From NCBI RefSeq assembly GCF_030406905.1, contig NZ_CP129137.1, positions 7,409,501 to 7,473,500 of the forward strand: 64,000 bases of DNA, in the 5' to 3' direction. Below are positions 53,907 to 62,803 of the stretch, piece after piece (the stretch's first letter is position 1; each line of letters starts with the position of its first letter). The notes under the pieces are model-generated. The model was not told where the DNA came from. It was given only the letters and a program-made list of their open reading frames with translations, and did not search any database. The translations under genes and the position numbers were made by a program. This DNA is from Streptomyces sp. HUAS CB01 (lineage in GTDB: Bacteria > Actinomycetota > Actinomycetes > Streptomycetales > Streptomycetaceae).

Positions 53907-54081
53907 GCCGTGTTGCGAAGGTCCCTCCTGGCCCGCGACGCCCTGGCACGCACGCTCGCTGCGTTGTCGGAGTCATCCGAGTACGTCCAGTCCGAGGATG
54001 ATCCGCCGCCGTGCGATCGCACGCACCGGACGCCGCAGACCCCCTGCGGGCGGACGGAGCTGCTTCCGCCACACACCCCAG
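53904..54081. repeat. MITE-like repeat, copy 1
   Basis: About 178 bp with imperfect terminal inverted repeats: TAGGCCGTGTTGCGAAGG at the left, and at the right (reverse strand) GGGGTGTGTGGCGGAAGC. A rearranged second copy lies at 32913-32982. The interior is GC-poorer than the flanks near 53957-54002. In both copies the first TAG serves as the stop of the preceding gene. Confidence 0.6.
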
Positions 54082-54150
54082 CGGGGCACGGTGAGCCCCG
54101 CCGAACGCCGTCCGCGGCGTTCGCCTCCCATCCCGACGAGGAGCACACCG

Positions 54151-55692
54151 ATGGCCATCTCCGAGCGTTCCGCCGGCTCGCTGTGGACGGAGTACGACCC
54201 GGGGCCCGAGTACCCGTCACTGCACGAGGACGTCCGCGTCGAAGTCGCGGTGGTGGGCGGCGGCATCGCCGGGATCTGCACGGCCTGGGAGCTCGCCCGC
54301 GCGGGCCGGCAGGTGGTGCTCGTGGAGGCCGACCGGATCGCGCGGGGCGTCACCGGCCACACGTCGGCGAAGGTGTCGGCGCTGCAGGGCACGGCGTACA
54401 GCCGCATTCGCTCGGCACGCGGCCCCGACGCGGCCCGGCTGTACGCGGCCTCCCAGGCCGACGCGGTACGCCGTGTGGCGGAGGTGGCCGGGGAACTCGG
54501 CATCGACTGCGATCTGGAACGTGTGCCCGCGTACACGTACGCCGCCGATCCGGCGAAGGCCGACGGCATACGGCGCGAGGCCGAGGCGGCCGCGGAGGCC
54601 GGGCTGGCGGTGTCCTTCCTCCGGGACGCCGACCTCCCCGTCCCCGCCGCGGCCGCCGTACGGCTCGACGACCAGGTCCAGTTCCATCCCCGGAAGTACC
54701 TGCTCGCACTCGCCGCGGACTTCGTGCGCAGCGGCGGGACGATCGTCGAACGCAGCCGCGTCACGGGGCTCGACGAGGGCGATCCGTGCCGTCTGACGAC
54801 GAGTGCGGGTCCGACCGTCGAGGCGCGGCACGTCGTCGTCGCCACGCACTACCCAATCTTCGACCGGGCGCTGCTCTTCACCCGTCTGGAGTCCCGCCGC
54901 GAGGCGGTCGTCGCCGGGCCGCTGCCCCCGGGGGCGGGGGAACCCGCCGGCATGCTCCTGACCGAGGAGGAGGGCACCCGGTCGGTGCGCAGCGCTCCCC
55001 ACGAGAGCCACGGCCGCATGCTCGTCGTCACCGGAGAGAAGTTCACTCCCGGAGACCCGAGGGACGGCGGTGCCACCGCCCACTTCGACCGGCTCGAACG
55101 CTGGGCGGAGGAGCACTTCAGGGACTTCGCGGTCACCCACCGCTGGGCCGCGCAGGACACGTTCCCCACGGACGACGTGCCCTACGTCGGCCGGCTCCAC
55201 CCCCTGACCCGCCGGGTCCACGTCGCCACCGGGTTCGGCGGCTGGGGCATGACCGGGGGAGTGATGGCGGGCCGGCTGCTGAGCGCACTGGTCACCGGGG
55301 AGTCGTCGCCCTGGGCCGGGCTCTACGATCCCGTCCGGCTCCATCCCAGCGACGCGCCCGACGCCCTGAGGCTCTGGGCCAAGACCGCCAGGCACCTGGT
55401 CGCCGACCGGCTGCCCGGCGGCCGCGCCGACTCGGTGGACGACATCCCGGACGGCGGCGGCGCCGTGGTGAGGGGCCCGCACGGCGGCCTCCACGCCGTG
55501 CACCGCGACGCATCCGGTGTACTGCACCGGGTCTCGGCCCGCTGCACCCATCTCGGCTGCATCGTGCACTTCAACGACGCCGAGACGACGTGGGAGTGCC
55601 CGTGCCACGGCTCGCGCTTCGACGTGGACGGCAAGGTGCTCCAGGGCCCCGCGGTCCACCCACTCGAACGTCAGGACGACGAGGACACCTGA
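54151..55692 (+). CDS. FAD-dependent oxidoreductase with C-terminal Rieske domain
   Basis: A 513-residue fusion. Residues 25-380 form a DAO-type FAD domain: [20 protein letters not shown] (dinucleotide fold), [16 protein letters not shown], and late [17 protein letters not shown]. Residues 430-505 form a Rieske [2Fe-2S] domain with [11 protein letters not shown] and CPCHGSRFD, which supplies two Cys and two His ligands. Such fusions are common in soil bacteria, probably as electron-transfer amine/amino acid oxidoreductases; the substrate is unknown. GACGAGGAGC precedes the ATG. Confidence 0.9.
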   Translation: MAISERSAGSLWTEYDPGPEYPSLHEDVRVEVAVVGGGIAGICTAWELARAGRQVVLVEADRIARGVTGHTSAKVSALQGTAYSRIRSARGPDAARLYAASQADAVRRVAEVAGELGIDCDLERVPAYTYAADPAKADGIRREAEAAAEAGLAVSFLRDADLPVPAAAAVRLDDQVQFHPRKYLLALAADFVRSGGTIVERSRVTGLDEGDPCRLTTSAGPTVEARHVVVATHYPIFDRALLFTRLESRREAVVAGPLPPGAGEPAGMLLTEEEGTRSVRSAPHESHGRMLVVTGEKFTPGDPRDGGATAHFDRLERWAEEHFRDFAVTHRWAAQDTFPTDDVPYVGRLHPLTRRVHVATGFGGWGMTGGVMAGRLLSALVTGESSPWAGLYDPVRLHPSDAPDALRLWAKTARHLVADRLPGGRADSVDDIPDGGGAVVRGPHGGLHAVHRDASGVLHRVSARCTHLGCIVHFNDAETTWECPCHGSRFDVDGKVLQGPAVHPLERQDDEDT

Positions 55693-55834
55693 CGATCCCG
55701 GCCTCGCGGCCGCCGGATCCCGCCGTTTCGTCAGGAGTTCCCCGGCGGTGCGCCGGGCCGTCGCCCGCCTCCGGGACCGGGGCGACGACGGTGTCCGTCT
55801 GGAAGTGCGCGGGCGAGTTTGCTAGACGTGGGGG

Positions 55835-56206
55835 ATGCATGAATATGACGGCAGCCCATCGACCCCGTCGCTCGGCGTGCTCAGCTGCAGCCGGCGGGGC
55901 AACGCATGGGTCATCACCCTCGGCGGGGACCTCGGTCCGGACGCAGTGGCCGGCGTGTCGCGGCGGCTCGACGACGTGCTGGAGGGAGAGAGGCGGGCCA
56001 TCGTGATGGACACGAAGTCGGTGACCTCCGCCGATCCGGCCATGCTCGCCCTGCTGACACGGCTCCAGGCGGAGGCCTCGCTGTATGTCGCGGCGCCTTC
56101 GCCGCCCGTACGGGAGCTGCTGGAGACGGCCGGCCCCGGCGCCTCGGTCCGCACCGCCACCTCGCTGGGAGAGGCCCTGGACGCGGTCGGCGCCGGGTCC
56201 GCCTGA
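55835..56206 (+). CDS. STAS domain protein
   Basis: A 123-residue protein with a STAS fold: AWVITLGGDLGPDAVAGVSR, IVMDTKSVTSADPAMLALLT (Ser/Asp region) and a C-terminal helix. The phosphorylation-site serine is followed by Ala-Asp-Pro rather than the usual Ser-Gly, so regulation may differ from a classical anti-anti-sigma factor. Its stop lies 31 bp before the YbdK-type ligase. Confidence 0.75.
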   Translation: MHEYDGSPSTPSLGVLSCSRRGNAWVITLGGDLGPDAVAGVSRRLDDVLEGERRAIVMDTKSVTSADPAMLALLTRLQAEASLYVAAPSPPVRELLETAGPGASVRTATSLGEALDAVGAGSA

Positions 56207-56237
56207 CCGGCACACCGGCGAAGGCAGCGAGCGAGCC

Positions 56238-57338
56238 GTGCGCAGCGTGGGAGTGGAGGAGGAACTCCTCCTGGTGGACGCGGAGACCGGGGAGCCCCGC
56301 GCCGTGTCGGCGGCCGTCCTGGACGCCGCCGCGAGGGAGACGGCGGGGGAGGACCAGGTCTTCGAATCGGAGCTGCAGCGCGAGCAACTGGAGTTCGCCA
56401 CCCGGCCCGGGACCCGGATGGAGGAACTCGCGGCCGAGATCCGGCGGTGCCGGGCCGAGGCGGCGCAGCACGCCGAGGACACGGGCGTCGCCGTCGCCGC
56501 CCTCGCCACCTCCCCCCTCCCGGTCAGCCCCTCCGTCGCCGTCGGCACGCGGTACCACTGGATGGCCGAACGCTTCGGGCTCACTCTCCAGGACCAGCTC
56601 ACCTGCGGGTGCCATGTCCACGTCTCCGTGGATTCCGACGACGAGGGCGTCGCGGTCCTGGACCGCATCCGGCCCTGGCTGTCCGTCCTGCTCGCCCTGA
56701 GCGCCAACTCCCCCTTCTGGCAAGGACAGGACAGCCACTACAGCAGCTACCGCAGTCAGGTGTGGGGCCGCTGGCCGTCGGCCGGCCCCGTCGGGATCTT
56801 CGGCTCGGCCGACCGGTACCACCAGCAGGTGCGGGACATGGTCGGCACCGGCGTCCTCCGGGACGAAGGGATGATCTACTTCGACGCCCGGCTGTCCCAT
56901 CGGTATCCCACGGTCGAGATCCGGGTCGCGGACGTCTGCCTGGATCCGGACTCGACGGTGCTCCACGCGGTCCTCGTCCGCGGGCTGGTCGAGACGGCGT
57001 CCCGCGAGTGGCAGGCGGGGGAGCCGCCGGCGCGGCACGGGGAGTCCATGCTGCGGCTGGCCGCGTGGCAGGCCGCCCGCTACGGCCTCGAAGGCCGCCT
57101 GCTCCATCCCCGGACGATGCGCCCCGCGCCCGCCGAAACGGTGGTGCGAGCACTCTTCGACCATGTACGCGACGCCCTCGACGACGCAGGGGACACAAAA
57201 CGCGCCCAGGACGCGCTCGCGGCGGTGCTGAGGACCGGCAACGGGGCAGCCGTCCAGCGCGCGATCCTGGAGCGGACCGGCAGTCTGCGGGAGGTCGTCA
57301 CGGAGTGCGTGCGCCTCACCGGCGCGCGGCGCGCCTGA
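56238..57338 (+). CDS. YbdK-type carboxylate-amine ligase (GCS2 family)
   Basis: A 366-residue ATP-grasp-like glutamate-cysteine ligase family 2 protein. Recognisable are the N-terminal VGVEEELLLVDAETGEP, ESELQREQLEFATRPG, GCHVHVSVDS, and NSPFWQGQDSHYSSYRSQVW with SHRYPTVEIRVADVC near the active site. YbdK enzymes have weak gamma-glutamylcysteine synthetase activity, and the true product in actinobacteria is not settled. The start is GTG, directly before the conserved N-terminus. Confidence 0.9.
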   Translation: MRSVGVEEELLLVDAETGEPRAVSAAVLDAAARETAGEDQVFESELQREQLEFATRPGTRMEELAAEIRRCRAEAAQHAEDTGVAVAALATSPLPVSPSVAVGTRYHWMAERFGLTLQDQLTCGCHVHVSVDSDDEGVAVLDRIRPWLSVLLALSANSPFWQGQDSHYSSYRSQVWGRWPSAGPVGIFGSADRYHQQVRDMVGTGVLRDEGMIYFDARLSHRYPTVEIRVADVCLDPDSTVLHAVLVRGLVETASREWQAGEPPARHGESMLRLAAWQAARYGLEGRLLHPRTMRPAPAETVVRALFDHVRDALDDAGDTKRAQDALAAVLRTGNGAAVQRAILERTGSLREVVTECVRLTGARRA

Positions 57339-57350
57339 GGCGCGCGCCGG
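57319..57350. terminator. GC hairpin between convergent genes
   Basis: CCGGCGCGCG (57319-57328) and CGCGCGCCGG (57341-57350) are exact complements, spanning the stop of the YbdK gene and facing the convergent LigD phosphoesterase gene. Confidence 0.45.
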
Positions 57351-57971
57351 TCAGCTGTCGCCCGCGGCGTCCTCGGCGACCCGCTTGAGCGTGCGGCCGG
57401 TTCGGGCCGACCGGGCACGGTGCGGCTGAGGGGCGTCGTGCGCGGCGGCGTTCGAGCCGCTCTTCTTCACGAGCAGCCAGCGTTCACGCCCGCCGTCCGG
57501 GCCGGTGCGGGTGAGCGCGTAACCGCCGTGGAGCTTGCGACCGTGCAGGGCGAAGGAGGCGTGCCCCCGCTCCAGCGCCTCGGCCATCGGGACCTCGCCC
57601 CCGTGGCGGTCCTCGGTGAGGTTCCTGAACGTGCCCTCGTCCCAGATGATGACCGTGCCGCCGCCGTACTCGCCCGGGGCGATGACGCCCTCGAAGTCCG
57701 CGTACTCCAGGGGGTGGTCCTCCGTCGGCAGGGCGAGCCTCTTCTCCTGCGGGTCCGACGACGGGCCCTTGGGAACGGCCCAGCTCCTGAGCACTCCGTC
57801 CACCTCGAGCCGGAAATCGAAGTGCATCGTGCTCGCGTCATGGATCTGCACCACGAAGGCGGGCTCGGCGTGAGCTCCGCGTCCCTGCCGTTCGCCGCCG
57901 CCCTCCGGCTCGGCGGTCCTGTCGAAGCGGCGCTTGCGGTGGTAATCCCGCAGTGGTTCCTTCCCCGGCAT
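57351..57971 (-). CDS. Standalone LigD-type 3'-phosphoesterase
   Basis: A 206-residue protein equal to the phosphoesterase (PE) domain of LigD. Motifs are FVVQIHDASTMHFDFRLEVD (metal-binding His and Asp), LRSWAVPKGPS, and VIAPGEYGGGTVIIWDEGTF, followed by a basic tail. The PE domain trims 3'-phosphates and ribonucleotides at breaks before ligation. No polymerase or ligase domain is attached. With Ku at 39546 it suggests dispersed end-joining functions. Confidence 0.92.
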   Translation of the reverse strand: MPGKEPLRDYHRKRRFDRTAEPEGGGERQGRGAHAEPAFVVQIHDASTMHFDFRLEVDGVLRSWAVPKGPSSDPQEKRLALPTEDHPLEYADFEGVIAPGEYGGGTVIIWDEGTFRNLTEDRHGGEVPMAEALERGHASFALHGRKLHGGYALTRTGPDGGRERWLLVKKSGSNAAAHDAPQPHRARSARTGRTLKRVAEDAAGDS

Positions 57972-58056
57972 GCCGGCTTCCTTCCCTTCGGCTCGGGGCT
58001 CCCCACTCCGGGGTCTTACGGGACAACGACGGGGCGGAGACCGAAACGACGTGACC

Positions 58057-58095
58057 GGGTCCCGGGACGGCAGACCTGCCGCCGTCCCGGGACCC
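58057..58095. terminator. Hairpin terminator after csbD-like gene
   Basis: A perfect 15-bp stem, GGGTCCCGGGACGGC (58057-58071) with its complement (58081-58095) and a 9-nt loop, 14 bp beyond the CsbD-like gene stop in its direction of transcription. Confidence 0.78.
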
Positions 58096-58108
58096 GTGGG
58101 GAAGAGCC

Positions 58109-58324
58109 CTACATGTTCTTGCGGGCCTTGCCCTTCAGTTCTTCCGCGGTGCCGCGCACCGTCTGCTCGGCCTCGGCGGTCTTTTCCTTGGTCTTGCCGG
58201 CCAAACGGTCCGCAGTGCCCTTGGCGCGAAGCTCCTCGTTCCCAGTGACCTCGCCGGCCTTCTGCTTGGCCTTGCCGACGGTCTCCTGGGCCTTTCCGCG
58301 AATCTTCTTTCCCTGTGCAGCCAT
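58109..58324 (-). CDS. CsbD family stress protein
   Basis: A 71-residue Lys/Glu-rich helical protein with the CsbD signature KIRGKAQETVGKAKQKAGEV, TGNEELRAKGTADRLAGKTK. CsbD-like proteins are abundant under SigB-type stress. Upstream on its strand GTTT-N16-GGTAGC resembles a SigB-type promoter. A perfect hairpin follows. Confidence 0.93.
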   Translation of the reverse strand: MAAQGKKIRGKAQETVGKAKQKAGEVTGNEELRAKGTADRLAGKTKEKTAEAEQTVRGTAEELKGKARKNM

Positions 58325-58401
58325 CTGAGTCAGCCCCTTGAGCGTCCGACGTTTCTTGCGGCTACTTCATTGCTGCTACCTCGGACGAGTCCGCTCAAAC
58401 G

Positions 58402-59355
58402 TCACCTGGCGTATTCGTCCTCGTCCTCCTCCTCATCCTCGTATTCGTCCTCCTCCTCGCCTTCCTCGGGCGCCTCGTCCTCGTCCGCGTACTCGCCGTC
58501 ATCCTCTTCGTCCTCGTCGTATTCTTCCTCGTCCTCTTCCTGACCCTGTTCTTCCTCGTCCTCCAGTGCCTCTTCGTGACTGCGCACGACTTCACCGTCA
58601 CGGATTTCCCCGCGCCATCCCTCGGGTTCCTCGTCGGCGAACGAGACGTAGCGGACGAAGTTCTTGAAGTCCAGCCTCAGCCGACGGCCTTGGGCCCGCC
58701 AGAGATTGCCGGTCTTCTCGAAGAATCCGGAAGGGTAGTACTCGACGACGAGAACGATCCGGGTGAGGGACGGCGCCAGGGAGTGGAAGCTGACGCAGCC
58801 GCGCGTGGTGCCCTTGGCGCCCTCGGAGGTCCACATGATCCGGTCGTCCGGGACCTGCTCCTGAACCGTGGCCTTCCAGCCCCGGGTGGAGGGCCCGACC
58901 TTGACCTTCCAGTCGCTGTGCACGTCGTCGCTGTCCTTGGAGACGCTGCGCACACCCTTGGCGAAGTCGCTGAAGTCCTCGTACGCCGTCCAGTGGTCGT
59001 ACGCCGCGCGGATCGGCACGCCCACGTCCTGGACCTCGAGAATGTTCATGGACTTGCCGCCGCCGGACTTCCGTTTGCCCTTGCCGCCGCCGAGCAGGTC
59101 CTTGGCCTTTCCGACCACCTTGTCCTTCATGCCCTTGGCCTTGCTTCCGGTGACGGCCTTCATGATGCCGCCGCCGGGCAGCGGGCCGCCGCCCTGGGCC
59201 GAGTCGAGCAATTGGTCGGTGAGGCCCGAGAGTTTGTCGCCGGCCTTGTCCGCCAGGTTCTCGACCTGGGCGCCGAGGAAGTCGACCAACTCGTCGCGCA
59301 GGAGGTCGAGACCGGAGCTCTCGCCGCCCTTGGCGGCACCTGATTCCTTGGCCAT
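58402..59355 (-). CDS. GvpZ-like SRPBCC protein with acidic tail
   Basis: A 317-residue protein. A helical N-terminus (LLRDELVDFLGAQVENLADK) and Lys/Gly-rich link precede an SRPBCC (START-like) domain at about 100-245: NILEVQDVGVPIRAAYDHWT, VSFHSLAPSLTRIVLVVEYY. Residues from about 265 are almost all Glu/Asp with Tyr. Such SRPBCC proteins accompany Streptomyces gas vesicle genes (GvpZ). It is 3 bp after the GvpY-like gene, so translation is coupled. In the usual cluster this pair lies inside the gvp operon; here it faces away. Confidence 0.78.
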   Translation of the reverse strand: MAKESGAAKGGESSGLDLLRDELVDFLGAQVENLADKAGDKLSGLTDQLLDSAQGGGPLPGGGIMKAVTGSKAKGMKDKVVGKAKDLLGGGKGKRKSGGGKSMNILEVQDVGVPIRAAYDHWTAYEDFSDFAKGVRSVSKDSDDVHSDWKVKVGPSTRGWKATVQEQVPDDRIMWTSEGAKGTTRGCVSFHSLAPSLTRIVLVVEYYPSGFFEKTGNLWRAQGRRLRLDFKNFVRYVSFADEEPEGWRGEIRDGEVVRSHEEALEDEEEQGQEEDEEEYDEDEEDDGEYADEDEAPEEGEEEDEYEDEEEDEDEYAR

Positions 59356-59358
59356 GGC

Positions 59359-60372
59359 CTACCTCCGCCGTCCGGCCGTCTTCTTGGCGGCCGTCTTGCG
59401 CGGAGCCGTCTTCTTCGCGGCGGTCTTCTTCGCCGCGGTCTTCTTGGCTGTTGCCTTCCTCGGCGGTGTCTTCTTCGCGGCGGTCTTCTTGGCCGTGGCT
59501 TTCCTCGGCGGTGTCTTCTTCGCGGCGGTCTTCTTGGCCGTGGCTTTCCTCGGCGGTGTCTTCTTCGCGGCGGTCTTCTTGGCCGTGGCTTTCCTCGGGG
59601 GTGCCTTCTTGGCGGCGGTCTTCTTCGCCGGGGCCTTTTTCGCCGGAGCCTTTTTCGCGGCGGTCTTCTTGGCCGCCGTCTTCTTCGTGGGTGCTCGCTT
59701 CGCCGTGGCCTTCCTGGCGGCCGCCTTGCGCGGGGCGGGCTTCTCGCGTCCTCTCGCGGGCCTTCGTCGGCGCGGGGGCTCCTCTTCTTCCTGTTCTTCC
59801 TCTTCTTCTTCCGTCTCCTGTTCCTCCGGCTCTTCCTCTTCCTCTTCCTCTTCCCCTTCCTCCTCCTCTTCCTCGGCCTCGGGCTCCTCCGGCTCTTCCT
59901 CCTCCTCTTCCTCTTCCTCCTCGGCCTCGGCCTCCGGCTCCTGTTCTTCCTCTTCTTCTTCCTCCTCCTGTTCCTCCGGCTCTTCCTCTTCTTCCTCCTC
60001 CGCCGGTTCCTCGTCCTCGTACTCCTCCTCTTCGTACTCCTCGTCCTCCTCCTTGCCCTTGCCTCCGAGATGGAGTGTGCGTTCATGGAGCGAGTCCGCC
60101 AGATCCGCGAGCTTCCGGTCGGCGGCGGCCGTGAGGGCCTTGCGCCCCGCGTCCAGCAGTTCCCCTCGTATCTGTTCGTTGAGCTCGGCGACTTGTGGGA
60201 CGTCCTTCAGTTTGCGCAGCCCTTCCGTCGCCAGCTGCTGCGGATCCAGGCCGAAGCGGCGCCCTGCGATGTAGGTCGCCATGGCGAACGCGAGGCGGCC
60301 CTTCTTCGCGCGCCCGAGCAGGTACCCGCCCGCGACCGCGGCCGCGAGAGCGATCTTGGTCGTGTCGTTCAT
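59359..60372 (-). CDS. GvpY-like protein with Glu and Lys/Ala repeat blocks
   Basis: A 337-residue protein. The folded part (1-100) starts [20 protein letters not shown], with one hydrophobic segment and helices. Residues 105-205 are nearly pure Glu with Asp, Pro and Tyr; residues 210-337 are histone H1-like repeats ([15 protein letters not shown]). The opposite charges could pair within or between molecules, or the basic block could bind nucleic acid. Annotators often misname such proteins DNA primase. The gene starts 178 bp from gvpO, divergent, and is followed by the GvpZ-like gene. Confidence 0.72.
   Translation of the reverse strand: MNDTTKIALAAAVAGGYLLGRAKKGRLAFAMATYIAGRRFGLDPQQLATEGLRKLKDVPQVAELNEQIRGELLDAGRKALTAAADRKLADLADSLHERTLHLGGKGKEEDEEYEEEEYEDEEPAEEEEEEEPEEQEEEEEEEEQEPEAEAEEEEEEEEEEPEEPEAEEEEEEGEEEEEEEEPEEQETEEEEEEQEEEEPPRRRRPARGREKPAPRKAAARKATAKRAPTKKTAAKKTAAKKAPAKKAPAKKTAAKKAPPRKATAKKTAAKKTPPRKATAKKTAAKKTPPRKATAKKTAAKKTPPRKATAKKTAAKKTAAKKTAPRKTAAKKTAGRRR
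59446..59604. repeat. 45-bp tandem repeats inside the GvpY-like gene
   Basis: About 3.5 near-identical 45-bp units encode [15 protein letters not shown]. The DNA identity is much higher than protein constraint requires, so copy number may vary between strains. Confidence 0.8.
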
Positions 60373-60474
60373 GAACTGTTCCCTTCGCAAAGGGCGTTGG
60401 GGAAGGAGGGGGACGGTCGTCATCACGCTGGGGCGCCGCCCAGGCCCACCAGCCGTGCAGGCCGACGCGCACGA

Positions 60475-60515
60475 CACATATGTCCCTATATAGTGAAATT
60501 GTAGATTCGTGCGTG
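60475..60515. promoter_or_regulatory. AT-rich divergent gvp promoter region
   Basis: An unusually AT-rich island (CATATGTCCCTATATAGTGA and following) in the 178-bp gap between the divergent GvpY-like and gvpO genes. TATAGT at 60489 is a plausible -10; no clear -35 can be picked. Confidence 0.5.
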
Positions 60516-60550
60516 GAATATGGCGCCCGCTCCGTCCCCGGAGAACGACC

Positions 60551-60847
60551 ATGGCCCCTCCAGAGCAACCCGCGAAGCGGAAGCCCCAGAAGAAGGCCGC
60601 CTGGGTCATGCGCTCCGCGGCGCAGCAACTGGCGCAATTGCTCGGACGACCGCCCGAGTCGGTGTCCGCCATCAAGCCGACCGACGACGGCTGGGAGGCC
60701 GACGTGGAGGTCGTTGAACTGGAGAGGATCCCCGAGACGACGAGCGTGATGGCCAGCTACCGAGTGACCCTGGACAAGGAGGGTGACCTGGTGGCCTACG
60801 AACGCAAGCGCAGATACACCAGAGGGCAGATCGACCGCAGGCCTTGA
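60551..60847 (+). CDS. gvpO: Gas vesicle protein GvpO
   Basis: A 98-residue protein. After a Lys/Pro-rich start come [40 protein letters not shown] and [20 protein letters not shown] with YTRG, the GvpO domain. GvpO is required for vesicle formation and possibly regulation. It opens the plus-strand gvp operon. The ATG was chosen because GGAG is eight bases upstream. Confidence 0.93.
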   Translation: MAPPEQPAKRKPQKKAAWVMRSAAQQLAQLLGRPPESVSAIKPTDDGWEADVEVVELERIPETTSVMASYRVTLDKEGDLVAYERKRRYTRGQIDRRP

Positions 60848-60874
60848 GCGGTCGGCCCGGTGAAGGGAGGCGCC

Positions 60875-61339
60875 ATGACCGTGGTGCCGCAGGGCGGAGG
60901 CGGCGTCGCCAGGGGCGGGGGCAGCAGCAGCCTCTACGACGTCCTGGAACTCATTCTTGATCGCGGACTCGTCATCGACGTCTTCGTGCGGGTCTCGCTC
61001 GTCGGTATCGAGATCCTGAGGATCGACGCCCGCATCGTCGTGGCCAGCGTGGACACGTACCTGCGCTTCGCCGAAGCGTGCAACCGCCTCGACCTGGAGG
61101 GCGGCAAGCAGCCGTCGCAGCTGACCGACCTGGTGGGGGACACCGTCGAGAAGGGGGCCCGCGGCAAGTCCAAGGGGGCGCTCTCGGGTGCCGTGGAAGC
61201 CGTGACCGACACCATGAAGGGCGGCGGCGACGAGGACGAAGAGGAAGAGGAGGAACAGGAGGAGCGGGAGCCTGCGGCACGACGGCGGCGTACGACGAGC
61301 CGGAGGCCCCGGCGTTCGAGGGAACGCGAGGAGGAGTGA
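60875..61339 (+). CDS. gvpA: Gas vesicle structural protein GvpA with acidic tail
   Basis: A 154-residue GvpA/GvpJ-family protein. Residues 20-72 carry the vesicle wall fold: [49 protein letters not shown]. Compared with classical GvpA (about 70 residues) it has an extra 75-residue tail, first helical, then Glu-rich and ending in Arg repeats, as in Streptomyces. It should form the ribs of the vesicle wall. AAGGGAGG precedes the ATG. Confidence 0.93.
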   Translation: MTVVPQGGGGVARGGGSSSLYDVLELILDRGLVIDVFVRVSLVGIEILRIDARIVVASVDTYLRFAEACNRLDLEGGKQPSQLTDLVGDTVEKGARGKSKGALSGAVEAVTDTMKGGGDEDEEEEEEQEEREPAARRRRTTSRRPRRSREREEE

Positions 61340-61342
61340 CCC

Positions 61343-62056
61343 ATGGCCGTCTACGTGTACTCCATCGTGGGCAAGGAGCATCCGCTGGGGCTGGACGACA
61401 TCGCCGGGGTCGGCGACCCTCCCTCCCCGCTGCGGGCCGTGACGTCGGGATCACTCACCGCGGTCGTCAGTGATGCTCCCGAGGATCTGCGCCCCAAGCG
61501 CCGTGACCTCACGGCGCACCAGGAGGTCCAGACCCGGCTCATGGCCGACGGCGCGGTGCTGCCCCTGAGGTTCGGCCTGACCGCACCGGACGACGACGCC
61601 GTCCGGGAGGCCCTGGAGGAGCGGGCGACGGAGTACGCGGACCGGCTCGGCGCGCTGGAGGGATGCGCCGAGTACAACCTGAAGGTCAAGCAGGACGAGG
61701 ACGCCCTGCTGCGGCAGATCCTCGAGGACTCGCCCGAGGCGAGGGAACTCAACGCCGCGGTCCGCGGCGGCACGGCCGGCCCCGACGTCTCCCTCGCGCT
61801 CGGCGAACTCGTCGCCGGGGAAGTGGACGCGCGCCACGCGTCGCTCGCCGCAGGGGTCGTCGAGGCGCTCCGGCCCTTCTCCCGCGACCAGCAGACCTCC
61901 CAGCCCTCCGGCGAGGACTTCCTGAGCGTTTCCTTCCTGGTGGCCGAGGAGCAGGAGGAACTCTTCCTGGCCACCGAGATGAGCGTCGCGAACCAGATGG
62001 GGGAGGACTTCGAGTTCCGCCTCAACGGCCCTCTCCCCCCGTACAGCTTCGTCTGA
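61343..62056 (+). CDS. gvpF: Gas vesicle protein GvpF
   Basis: A 237-residue GvpL/GvpF-family protein: VYVYSIVGKEHPLGLDDIAG, TAHQEVQTRLMADGAVLPLR, AEYNLKVKQDEDALLRQILE and the closing FEFRLNGPLPPYSF. GvpF is a minor component that binds GvpA and helps nucleate the vesicle. It starts 3 bp after gvpA and ends 10 bp before gvpG. Confidence 0.95.
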   Translation: MAVYVYSIVGKEHPLGLDDIAGVGDPPSPLRAVTSGSLTAVVSDAPEDLRPKRRDLTAHQEVQTRLMADGAVLPLRFGLTAPDDDAVREALEERATEYADRLGALEGCAEYNLKVKQDEDALLRQILEDSPEARELNAAVRGGTAGPDVSLALGELVAGEVDARHASLAAGVVEALRPFSRDQQTSQPSGEDFLSVSFLVAEEQEELFLATEMSVANQMGEDFEFRLNGPLPPYSFV

Positions 62057-62066
62057 GGGTGATCCC

Positions 62067-62321
62067 ATGGGCCTGCTCACGCAGATCGTGACCCTTCCGC
62101 TGGCCCCCGTGCGCGGTGCCGTCTGGGTGATGGACCGGGTGCTGGAGGCGGCGGAGAACGAGTACTACGACCCCGAGCCCGTCCAGCGGGAGCTGGCGGA
62201 GCTGGAGGCGCGGCTCCTCTCCGGCGAGATCGACGAGGAGACCTTCGACCGCCGCGAGGACGAGCTCCTGGAGCAGCTGGAGGAGATCAGGGCGTTCTGG
62301 GACGAGCGGGGTCGGCCGTGA
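62067..62321 (+). CDS. gvpG: Gas vesicle protein GvpG
   Basis: An 84-residue protein with the GvpG pattern: LLTQIVTLPLAPVRGAVWVM, then LEAAENEYYDPEPVQRELAE and a charged coiled-coil ending LEQLEEIRAFWDERG. It is an accessory assembly protein. Its stop overlaps the GTG of the next gene. Confidence 0.92.
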   Translation: MGLLTQIVTLPLAPVRGAVWVMDRVLEAAENEYYDPEPVQRELAELEARLLSGEIDEETFDRREDELLEQLEEIRAFWDERGRP

Positions 62322-62803
62322 GCGATCCGCTGGCCGGCCGGATGGGCAACTATCCGTCCAGGGCCGCGCCGTACGGGCAGAGCTCCACCAGCAACCTGGC
62401 GGACATCCTGGAGCGGGTCCTGGACAAGGGCATCGTCATCGCGGGCGACATCCAGATCAATCTGCTCGACATCGAGCTGTTGACCATCAAACTCCGTCTG
62501 CTGGTCGCCTCCGTCGACAAGGCGAAGGAGATGGGCATCGACTGGTGGGAGCACGATCCCGCGCTGTCCTCGCGCGCCCGCGGGGGCGAACGGTCCCTCG
62601 CCGAGGAGAACAGGCGGCTGCGGGCCGAGGTCGAGGCCCTGCGCAGGGGCGAGGCGTTGCCGGGAGGCCGGCGCTCGGCCACGGGGGCGGATGCGGAGGA
62701 GGAGCCCGCCGAGGCCGAGCTCGTCGAGGAGGAACCCGTAGAGGAGGAACGGCCCCGGTCGTCCCGGCCGGCCCGACGTACCAGGAAGGCACGAGATGAG
62801 TGA
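62318..62803 (+). CDS. gvpJ: Gas vesicle protein GvpJ
   Basis: A 161-residue GvpA-family minor protein: NLADILERVLDKGIVIAGDI, QINLLDIELLTIKLRLLVAS, VDKAKEMGIDWWEHDP, the last typical of GvpJ/GvpM types. The C-terminal half is Glu/Arg-rich. The start is GTG overlapping the gvpG stop (GTGA). Confidence 0.9.
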   Translation: MSDPLAGRMGNYPSRAAPYGQSSTSNLADILERVLDKGIVIAGDIQINLLDIELLTIKLRLLVASVDKAKEMGIDWWEHDPALSSRARGGERSLAEENRRLRAEVEALRRGEALPGGRRSATGADAEEEPAEAELVEEEPVEEERPRSSRPARRTRKARDE

